A stretch of 13,186 nucleotides of DNA, from positions 1 through 13,186 of the forward strand of contig JAUWOX010000017.1 in assembly GCA_030611905.1 (NCBI GenBank), read 5' to 3'. Origin of the DNA: a bacterium. GTDB taxonomy: Bacteria; Patescibacteriota; JABMPQ01; JAQVVF01. A model generated the notes under the pieces. It saw only the letters and a list, made by a program, of their open reading frames with translations, made no database searches and had not been told where the DNA came from. Shown here piece after piece: positions 1 through 5,273 of the stretch. Numbering within the stretch: position 1 is the first letter of the stretch; each line of letters begins with the position of its first letter. The translations under genes and the position numbers were made by a program.

Positions 1-315
1 ATCAATCAACGCCGAGAACAATGGACCGATGGTGCTAATATGCTGACTCTTGCGCCTGGCGTAGTAGTTGGCTATAATTGTAATCATTTTACCTTGCAAG
101 AATTAGACAAACACGGCTACAGAATTTTAACAGCAGAAGAATTCATCAGAAATCCAGGATATTACATGCGTTGTCATGAAAATCCAAAAAACAGAGAAAA
201 AATCGCTATTGCCATCCCTGGAGCAGAACTCTCCCGCGGTAGAGGTGGTCCTCGTTGTATGACCATGCCTATCCTCCGCGACCCAGTAAAGGAGGCCTCC
301 GATGCAAACCATTAG
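1..315 (+). CDS. arcA: Arginine deiminase, C-terminal end (5' truncated by window edge)
   Basis: Arginine deiminase hydrolyses L-arginine to citrulline and ammonia, the first step of the ADI pathway. The frame is open from base 1, so only the last 104 residues are visible. They carry the family's C-terminal signatures: TDGANMLTLAPGVVVGY, then GAELSRGRGGPRCMTMP, whose Cys is the nucleophile that forms the amidino-thioester intermediate. About 20 residues (TAEEFIRNPG and on) separate the substrate-side segment from the Cys loop; similar spacing occurs in some family members as far as I recall. The stop TAG lies inside argS (14-bp overlap), so both are very probably cotranscribed. A Met at base 40 is internal, not the start. 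Identification is secure; the full length and upstream neighbours (arcC, a transporter) cannot be seen. Confidence 0.95.
   Translation: MNQRREQWTDGANMLTLAPGVVVGYNCNHFTLQELDKHGYRILTAEEFIRNPGYYMRCHENPKNREKIAIAIPGAELSRGRGGPRCMTMPILRDPVKEASDANH
288..300 (+). promoter_or_regulatory. argS ribosome binding site inside a perfect palindrome
   Basis: AAAGGAGG at 288-295 sits 6 nt before the argS ATG and lies inside the arcA coding sequence. GGAGGCCTCC (291-300) is a perfect 10-bp inverted repeat covering most of the SD. It may be incidental, or a protein/RNA contact site; the loop is too tight for a stable hairpin. Confidence 0.6.
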
Positions 316-2152
316 CCTACAAAAAGATCTAGCCAAAAGAATAGCAGAAATACTTCTAGAAGAATGGGGAATCGAAGGACCAATTCATAGCACAGATGTC
401 AAAAAGCCATCCAGACCGGAACTAGGCGACCTCTCCTTCCCTTGCTTTGCTTTCAAATCGGATGGATATGATCCAAAAGATATTGCTCAAACCATTTGCG
501 ACCAACTACGAACGGACCCATTAGTAGCCAGAACTCAAGCCACGGGTCCATTCGCCAATATCTTTTTAGATACTAACGCTCTGGCCCAACTAGTCTGTTT
601 GCAAATACTTGACCAAGGACTATCTTACGGTAATAGTTTAGATGGACTTGACCAACAAGTAATGGTTGAATCAATTGCTCCAAACAGCAACAAGCCCCTA
701 CACTTAGGTCATGTCCGTAATGCCCTGCTAGGAGCTGCTATCGCCAATATTATTGAAACCATTGGCTATAAAGTAGTCAGAGCCAATCTAATCAACGACC
801 GTGGTGCCCATATCTGCAAAAGCATGCATGCTTGGCAACAATGGGGTCATAACGAAACGCCTGAAACAACCGGCTTGAAAGGTGACCATTTTGTTGGTAA
901 ATATTATGCACTCTATGGTCAAAAAGAGGATTCGGCCTTCCGGACTTATCTTGCTACTCAAGGGCATGATCCTGCTTCTCCACCCGAAGATGCCAAAGCG
1001 ACCTTCCTAGCCCAGTATCCACCAGCTCAGGCTATCAAAGAAATGCTACTCAAGTGGGAAGCAGAAGACTCGGAAACCAAAACCCTTTGGGCTCGAATGA
1101 ACGCCTGGACATATGCAGGATTCGATCAAACGCTTTCACGACTAGGCATCGCATTTGATTGTATTTACTATGAAAGCAAGACCTATATTCTAGGACGCCA
1201 ACATGTCCTTGATGGTCTGGCCAAGGGTCTCTTCTGTCAAGACGACGACGAATCAATATTTGTTCTTGTTGATCTACCTAAGCAAAGCCAAGAAAAAAAA
1301 CTGCTTCTCCGAGCAGATGGCACCTCGCTCTACACCACTCAAGACATTGGAACAGCTGTCCTAAAAACAACAGACTTTGAACTCAACCAATCCATTTACG
1401 TGGTTGGTTCAGAACAAATCCATCATTTCCAAGTTCTCTTCCTGATCCTAAAAATGCTCCAGCTAGAAGCGCTAGCCCAAACCACTCTCTATCATCTCCC
1501 TTATGGCATGGTCAATTTGCCAGAAGGAAAAATGAAATCCAGAGAAGGCAAAGTAGTTGACGCTGACGATCTCATGGATCGTGTCATCGCCATGGCGAGA
1601 GAAGCTGCTGAACAACTATCCGCCAAAAGAAGTCGACCCCTATCTGAAACCGAATTAGACCTAATTGCTCAACAAGTTGGACTCGGCGCCCTGAAATTCT
1701 TCATTCTGGATGCCCGAGCTCTAAGCGACATAAAATATAACCCAGAAAAATCAATTTCCTTCCAGGGACGAACTGGTCCCTTTGTTCAATACACACACGC
1801 ACGAATCCGCAGCTTAATCAGAAAACATACTGACGACCCATCTTTCTTTGATGGTCTAGAGATCGACTTCTCAACTCTACAAGAACCAGAAGAACATCTC
1901 CTACTAATGTTGTTAGCCAGCTTTCATGATATCATCCAATCGGCTGCTACAAAATATGATCCTTCACAGATTACTGAATTTTTGTATAAACTAGCCCGTG
2001 CCTATAACCACTTCTATTCCCAACACAAAATCCTTGACGACCAAACGCCAAAGCCATTACAAATTGCCCGACTAGCTCTATCTCACTGCACTGGTCTGGT
2101 AATCAAAAAAGGCCTCTGTCTCCTTGACATAGAAGCCCCTGAAAAAATGTAA
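302..2152 (+). CDS. argS: Arginyl-tRNA synthetase
   Basis: Cytoplasmic class I synthetase that charges tRNA-Arg. The 616 aa are a normal length. Visible in order: an N-terminal additional domain (about 1-110); the catalytic core with the HIGH-type motif HLGH at 134-137 inside APNSNKPLHLGHVRNALLG; the insert and GTSLYTTQDIGTA at 340-352; VVGSEQIHHFQVLF at 367-380; a KMSKS equivalent KMKSREGK at 410-417; and a C-terminal DALR-type anticodon-binding domain (about 480-616). The start ATG at 302 is preceded by AAAGGAGG (288-295) at 6 nt, and overlaps the arcA stop by 14 bp, so translation is probably coupled. Pairing an arginine-degrading enzyme with the enzyme that charges tRNA-Arg puts both users of arginine on one transcript. 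The gene is closed by an intrinsic terminator. Codon use is visibly richer in G+C than in the right half of the window. Confidence 0.98.
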   Translation: MQTISLQKDLAKRIAEILLEEWGIEGPIHSTDVKKPSRPELGDLSFPCFAFKSDGYDPKDIAQTICDQLRTDPLVARTQATGPFANIFLDTNALAQLVCLQILDQGLSYGNSLDGLDQQVMVESIAPNSNKPLHLGHVRNALLGAAIANIIETIGYKVVRANLINDRGAHICKSMHAWQQWGHNETPETTGLKGDHFVGKYYALYGQKEDSAFRTYLATQGHDPASPPEDAKATFLAQYPPAQAIKEMLLKWEAEDSETKTLWARMNAWTYAGFDQTLSRLGIAFDCIYYESKTYILGRQHVLDGLAKGLFCQDDDESIFVLVDLPKQSQEKKLLLRADGTSLYTTQDIGTAVLKTTDFELNQSIYVVGSEQIHHFQVLFLILKMLQLEALAQTTLYHLPYGMVNLPEGKMKSREGKVVDADDLMDRVIAMAREAAEQLSAKRSRPLSETELDLIAQQVGLGALKFFILDARALSDIKYNPEKSISFQGRTGPFVQYTHARIRSLIRKHTDDPSFFDGLEIDFSTLQEPEEHLLLMLLASFHDIIQSAATKYDPSQITEFLYKLARAYNHFYSQHKILDDQTPKPLQIARLALSHCTGLVIKKGLCLLDIEAPEKM

Positions 2153-2163
2153 ACCGCTCTTTC

Positions 2164-2198
2164 AAATCCTTCAATCCGAAGGATTTTTTTATTTTTTC
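2164..2198 (+). terminator. Intrinsic terminator of the arcA-argS transcript
   Basis: AAATCCTTC (2164-2172) and GAAGGATTT (2178-2186) form a perfect 9-bp stem with a 5-nt loop, followed by an uninterrupted T-run and a second T-rich stretch. It starts 12 nt after the argS stop. No T-run follows on the opposite strand, so it acts rightwards only. Confidence 0.93.
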
Positions 2199-2291
2199 CT
2201 ATCAATTAAGGTTAGAACAATTCCTTTATGCCCAAACATTAAACTCCAAATTCCTTCAATATTAAAAATAAGTAATTAAATAAAAAGGATG

Positions 2292-2318
2292 GAAAAATCT
2301 AGTATTACGTCTCTAAAT
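2292..2318 (-). terminator. Possible weak terminator of the 185-aa gene
   Basis: On the minus strand ATTTAG (2318-2313) can pair with CTAGAT (2302-2297), 6 bp with one G-U, followed by TTTT and shortly by a second T5 run. The hairpin overlaps the stop codon. It is A+T-rich and weak. The rest of the convergent gap up to 2199 shows nothing else I can support. Confidence 0.35.
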
Positions 2319-2862
2319 CCCAAGACTCTCCATCCAAATCAAAAAGAACAACTCGCAAAGAAAAATCTATATTAACTTTTCTAAGTATTCTCAATAGATT
2401 CCTTTGCTCACTCTCGCAATAAACAGGGACCACATTTACTCCTTCAGTAAACCCTAAACCACCTTTATACAAACACAATCCTGCATCCAGCATTACACAC
2501 GTAAATCTTCCATCACCATGCTTCAATCTAATACTTCCATTCAAATTCCATGTTGAGTCTCTCCTCTTGAAACGAGGCCTCCCTTGCTTTTTAGAAAGAC
2601 CCATCAACATCTGAAATATTACTACTGCTTCTGCTACCATCGATGCTTCAAAAACACAATGATCAACTTCGGGATCAAACTCTACTACTGAACATCGACG
2701 TTCCTCATCAAGCAAATCATCTACGCCATGAAAATCATCAATAAATAACATCGTCTGATCACTAAACTGTCTCATTTCTTCCATAACCCGCCAACCTACT
2801 ACTGACCATATCGTTGGCCCTTTTGCCTGATAATAATGACCCGCCTCAATTACCCTAGCCAT
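2305..2862 (-). CDS. Unrecognised 185-aa soluble protein under a predicted arginine attenuator
   Basis: I do not recognise a family. It is 185 aa, with no signal peptide or clear membrane segment. An acidic stretch TMLFIDDFHGVDDLLDEERR lies at 37-56 (D42, D43, H45), then FDPEVDHCVFEASM at 62-75. A basic patch KKQGRPRFKRRD lies at 91-102, followed by Cys-containing beta-like segments. The ATG has a strong SD, AAGGAGG at 2868-2874, 5 nt away, so the start is well supported. It has its own promoter at 3022-3049 and a leader containing an Arg-rich leader peptide and a terminator/antiterminator pair. Its expression is therefore predicted to rise when charged tRNA-Arg runs low. It sits between argS and OTC, facing argS. 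An arginine-related role (sparing, uptake partner or regulator) is inference from context only; nothing in the protein names a reaction. Confidence 0.85.
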   Translation of the reverse strand: MARVIEAGHYYQAKGPTIWSVVGWRVMEEMRQFSDQTMLFIDDFHGVDDLLDEERRCSVVEFDPEVDHCVFEASMVAEAVVIFQMLMGLSKKQGRPRFKRRDSTWNLNGSIRLKHGDGRFTCVMLDAGLCLYKGGLGFTEGVNVVPVYCESEQRNLLRILRKVNIDFSLRVVLFDLDGESWDLET

Positions 2863-2892
2863 CCTTTCCTCCTTGGCTTTTCATATAGCAAT

Positions 2893-2957
2893 AAAAAATC
2901 TCGGAAATTCCGAGACCTTTGCGTGATTAAATTATTTTTATATATCAAAGATGCCGG
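2893..2957 (-). promoter_or_regulatory. Transcription attenuator: terminator and competing antiterminator
   Basis: Terminator: TCTCGG (2915-2910), a 5-nt loop, CCGAGA (2904-2899), then six T (2898-2893), 31 nt before the 185-aa gene's ATG. Antiterminator: CCGGCATCTTTG (2957-2946) pairs with CAAAGGTCTCGG (2921-2910), 11 of 12 positions with two G-U pairs and one C-C mismatch. The second strand contains the whole 5' arm of the terminator, so the two folds exclude each other. The first strand is the last four codons of the leader peptide and runs into its TGA. A ribosome reaching the stop would cover it and permit termination; one stalled at the Arg run leaves it free. The structure is read by hand, without an energy calculation. 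Confidence 0.82.
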
Positions 2958-3016
2958 ACTTCTATTTCCTTTTGGGTTAATCTGCGACGTCTTGTAGTGC
3001 TTATAATTCTCATCAT
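2945..3016 (-). CDS. Arginine-rich leader peptide (23 aa)
   Basis: This short ORF runs from ATG at 3016 to TGA at 2945-2947. It starts MMRIISTTRRRR and ends EIEVRHL. Six of 23 codons are Arg, four of them consecutive at 9-12 (AGA CGT CGC AGA). Those codons need at least two tRNA-Arg species, so the peptide would sense arginine or ArgRS activity generally rather than one tRNA. About 23 nt separate the last of the four codons from the antiterminator strand, enough for a stalled ribosome to leave it free. The ATG lies 5 nt after the -10 box, so the mRNA is probably leaderless or nearly so, and no SD is present. A second ATG follows immediately at 3013. Confidence 0.8.
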   Translation of the reverse strand: MMRIISTTRRRRLTQKEIEVRHL

Positions 3017-3021
3017 AATTA

Positions 3022-3049
3022 AGTATAGCGCAATAAAAAAACAAGTCAA
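3022..3049 (-). promoter_or_regulatory. Sigma70-like promoter of the attenuated 185-aa gene
   Basis: On the minus strand TTGACT (3049-3044), a 16-bp spacer and TATACT (3027-3022) make a strong match to the -35/-10 consensus. The expected transcription start is about 3015-3016, at or next to the leader peptide ATG. The promoter lies downstream of the OTC terminator, so the 185-aa gene is an independent transcription unit. Confidence 0.82.
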
Positions 3050-3091
3050 AAAAGATATCAACATAATCAAAATAAATACAACAAATCAAGC

Positions 3092-3125
3092 AAAATAAAA
3101 AAAGGATAAATCTAACGATTTATCC
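3092..3125 (-). terminator. Intrinsic terminator of OTC, overlapping its stop codon
   Basis: GGATAAATC (3125-3117) and GATTTATCC (3112-3104) form a perfect 9-bp stem with a 4-nt loop, followed on the minus strand by seven T and a further T-rich tract. The OTC stop TAA (3122-3120) is inside the 5' arm, so a terminating ribosome could transiently mask the stem. Confidence 0.92.
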
Positions 3126-4013
3126 CAAAAGTAAACGATGCATCACAGCTTTCTGAACATGAAGCCTGTTTTCCGCCTCGTCAAAAACAACAGACTGCTC
3201 ACAATCAATTACCTCATCCGTCACTTCCAATCCTCGATATGCCGGCAAGCAATGCATAAATATTGCCCTACCCAATCTTTCTTTCGTCACCTGGAAAGGC
3301 AAGAAAAATGGCAATCTCGTAGCCTTCTCTGCCTCGTCTCCCATAGATACCCACGTATCTGTGTAAACCACATCAGCATCTTGAACTGCTCTGTCAGCAT
3401 CATAAATCAACTCAAAACGATCTCCAAAATCTCTGGCAAAAACCAAAACTTCAGAATCAGGACGATAATCTCTATGATCAGGTACGGCCACCGAAACACG
3501 CATACCCATTTTCAAACAACCAACTATCAAAGAATTACACACATTGTTGCCATCCCCCAGATAAGCCAACTTCCGACCACTCAATTCACCAAGTTTTTCT
3601 TGGATAGTAAGAAGATCAGCCAAAATCTGACAAGGATGAAAACGATCACAAAGAGCATTGATCACAGGAATGTTAACAGAAGCACTAAATGTCTGAATAG
3701 TCGAATGATCATAGACCCTTGCCATGATCAAGTCAACATAACGCTCCATACATTTCGCTTCATCAGCCAAATCAGCCTTGGCCAGGTGACTCTGACCACG
3801 ACCAAGAAAAATAGCATGCCCGCCCAACTGCGTCATTCCAACTTCAAAAGAAAGCCTCGTCCTAGTAGAAGCCTTTTCAAAAACCATCAAAAGAGTCTTT
3901 CCAAGCAAAGCATTCTTAAAATTACCTGGCACCTTCTTCATCCTTGCTGCCAAATCCAATATGCCCAAAATTTGTTCAGGTGTCCACTCCAACAAAGTCC
4001 TTAGGTGCTTCAT
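3120..4013 (-). CDS. arcB: Ornithine carbamoyltransferase, probably catabolic (ADI pathway)
   Basis: Interconverts ornithine plus carbamoyl phosphate with citrulline plus phosphate. With an arginine deiminase nearby the catabolic direction (citrulline phosphorolysis, feeding carbamate kinase) is the likely one, but sequence alone does not prove direction. Motifs, numbered from M1 at 4013: STRTR carbamoyl-phosphate loop at 49-53, HPCQ at 126-129, LGDGNN at 152-157, the ornithine-binding SMG loop DTWVSMG at 219-225, and HCLPAYRG at 254-261. The length of 297 aa is slightly short but complete. The frame stays open upstream to a TTG at 4058; I chose ATG 4013 because GAGGAGG (4025-4019) lies 5 nt before it and the protein then begins like the family. 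It has its own promoter (4076-4104), a short leader ORF and a terminator. No carbamate kinase is in the window. Confidence 0.96.
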   Translation of the reverse strand: MKHLRTLLEWTPEQILGILDLAARMKKVPGNFKNALLGKTLLMVFEKASTRTRLSFEVGMTQLGGHAIFLGRGQSHLAKADLADEAKCMERYVDLIMARVYDHSTIQTFSASVNIPVINALCDRFHPCQILADLLTIQEKLGELSGRKLAYLGDGNNVCNSLIVGCLKMGMRVSVAVPDHRDYRPDSEVLVFARDFGDRFELIYDADRAVQDADVVYTDTWVSMGDEAEKATRLPFFLPFQVTKERLGRAIFMHCLPAYRGLEVTDEVIDCEQSVVFDEAENRLHVQKAVMHRLLLG

Positions 4014-4069
4014 CTCTGCCTCCTCTTTTTGAAGCCCATGTCTAACCGCATGGGACAAAGATCAATCAT
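4010..4069 (-). CDS. Possible leader peptide of OTC (19 aa), ATGA-overlapped
   Basis: ATG at 4069 opens a 19-codon ORF, MIDLCPMRLDMGFKKRRQR, whose TGA (4012-4010) overlaps the OTC ATG (ATGA). Four codons are Arg (CGG, AGG, AGG, AGA), and the AGG-AGG pair is also the core of the OTC Shine-Dalgarno sequence. The ATG sits 6 nt after the -10 box, at the expected transcription start, as for the 185-aa gene's leader. A hairpin CCCATG/CATGGG with an 8-nt loop lies inside; no T-run follows, so it is not a terminator. Translation of this ORF could couple initiation at OTC to arginine supply, but Arg codons made by an SD in this frame may be coincidence. Confidence 0.4.
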   Translation of the reverse strand: MIDLCPMRLDMGFKKRRQR

Positions 4070-4075
4070 AAAAAC

Positions 4076-4104
4076 ATCCTATCAATAAATCAAAAAAATG
4101 TCAA
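4076..4104 (-). promoter_or_regulatory. Sigma70-like promoter of OTC
   Basis: On the minus strand a perfect TTGACA (4104-4099) is followed by a 17-bp spacer and TAGGAT (4081-4076). It starts 12 bp after the stop codon of the M20 peptidase gene, so OTC can be transcribed independently, though no terminator separates it from that gene. Confidence 0.78.
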
Positions 4105-4115
4105 TTATCAAATAC

Positions 4116-5192
4116 TCATACCAAATCTACTCCTCTGCACAATTTTCCAATCACCTTCGCCGTCCCCAATAAATCACTCACCGCAATACTCTCTCTAATG
4201 CTATGAACATTTCTCCTCCCATGCCCAATAGACAAAGCCCTAATCCCTTTTTCACAAAAAACATTGGCATCTGTTCCACCCATTCTTTTTTGATAATTTA
4301 CTTCAAAACCAGCTTTCTTAATCCCACCTGCCACAAATCTGATCAAATTATCACTTTTTTTATAATTATACCCTCTCACCAATCTCTCTGTTTTCAATTT
4401 AAACCTGGCTTGATTCTTTCTTGTCGCCTTGCTCAAAATAAACTTTAACCTCTTTCTTTCCCTCTCCAAGACTTTCTTGTCAAACGCTCTAATCTCTCCT
4501 TTAAATTTAACATTATCACAAATAACATTACTAGAATTTCCACCAACAACCGCTCCAATATTTGATACTGCATTTTCATTAATACGACCCGGTTTAAACT
4601 TATTCAAAAATTCAGCAAAAATATTTATTGCATTTACCCCCTCTTCCGGCGTCCTAGCATGGCCACCTTTTCCTAAAATTTCTCCACTAAAAGAAAAAAT
4701 AAAAGGCGAAGTAACTGTTATATACCCAACTGGTGCCGTACTATCAATCACCACGGCCTGTTTGGATTCTGTCATTCTATAATCAAGATTCTCTGCTCCT
4801 TTGCAACCAATTTCCTCTTCAACAGTAAACACCAATTCAACTGACCTAGAATTATTAAAATTTTTAATAGCGAAAAGAATACTAGCTATCCCCGCCTTAT
4901 CATCAGCGCCTAAAACTGTTCGACCATCTGACTTAACAACGCCTTTCACAACTTTCGGTTTTATCCCCTTGCCAGGCGCAACTATATCCATATGAGCAAT
5001 TAAAATTAAAGACTCTCCCCTGCCCCTTATTTTAGCAATCACGTTTCCATAAGAATCTCTTTTTGCTTTTATGTTTATTTCTTTCAAAAAATCAATTATA
5101 AAATCAGCAACTTTTTTCTCATTGCCTGACTCACTATCAATTTTTACAAGTTCCAAAAATATTTTTAGAACTTCTTTTTCTTGTTTTGTCAT
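4116..5192 (-). CDS. M20-family metallopeptidase, peptidase T-like
   Basis: Predicted cytoplasmic zinc aminopeptidase of the M20B/PepT-like group that frees amino acids from short peptides; exact substrate unknown. It is 358 aa. Metal and catalytic residues are in place: H67 and D69 in AHMDIVAPG, bridging D97 in GADDKAG, the general base E125 and ligand E126 in TVEEEIG, D150 in VVIDST, and H330 in RNVHS. The dimerisation-lid segment with GGHAR (176-180) lies between the two halves of the metal site. The ATG at 5192 has no Shine-Dalgarno sequence; the upstream sequence is almost pure A+T and holds a TATAAT (5215-5210) without a good -35. It stops 12 bp before the OTC promoter. As a peptide-degrading enzyme it may supply amino acids, arginine among them, to the neighbouring pathway; that link is inference. 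Confidence 0.93.
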   Translation of the reverse strand: MTKQEKEVLKIFLELVKIDSESGNEKKVADFIIDFLKEINIKAKRDSYGNVIAKIRGRGESLILIAHMDIVAPGKGIKPKVVKGVVKSDGRTVLGADDKAGIASILFAIKNFNNSRSVELVFTVEEEIGCKGAENLDYRMTESKQAVVIDSTAPVGYITVTSPFIFSFSGEILGKGGHARTPEEGVNAINIFAEFLNKFKPGRINENAVSNIGAVVGGNSSNVICDNVKFKGEIRAFDKKVLERERKRLKFILSKATRKNQARFKLKTERLVRGYNYKKSDNLIRFVAGGIKKAGFEVNYQKRMGGTDANVFCEKGIRALSIGHGRRNVHSIRESIAVSDLLGTAKVIGKLCRGVDLV

Positions 5193-5230
5193 ATTATTAT
5201 ATTAGATTAATTATACTAAATTTTTTAATT

Positions 5231-5264
5231 TTAAAAAGAAGGGATTGATCGTTAAACCAATCCC
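5231..5264 (-). terminator. Intrinsic terminator of the ATP-grasp-like gene
   Basis: GGGATTG (5264-5258) and CAATCCC (5247-5241) form a 7-bp stem with a 10-nt loop, followed on the minus strand by TTCTTTTT. It starts 9 nt after the stop codon of the gene ending at 5274 and separates it from the M20 peptidase. Confidence 0.88.
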
Positions 5265-5273
5265 ATTACCAAT

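Noticed and set aside
127..336. 69-aa ORF antisense to arcA, and similar antisense ORFs at 1050-1256, 4203-4995, 5316-6555 and 10071-10368
   Set aside because: All lie opposite well-supported genes, lack SDs and have shadow-like composition.
2850..3089. 79-aa ORF on the - strand across the 185-aa gene's promoter and leader
   Set aside because: It spans the OTC terminator tail, the promoter and the attenuator, has no SD, and its product looks random; the 23-codon Arg-rich ORF in another frame explains the region better.
3138..4004. 288-aa ORF on the + strand opposite OTC
   Set aside because: It is antisense to a clearly identified OTC, has low-complexity composition and no SD; it is a shadow of the real gene.
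4014..4058. 15-residue N-terminal extension of OTC from a TTG codon
   Set aside because: No SD precedes the TTG, whereas GAGGAGG sits 5 nt before ATG 4013 and the shorter protein matches the family start.
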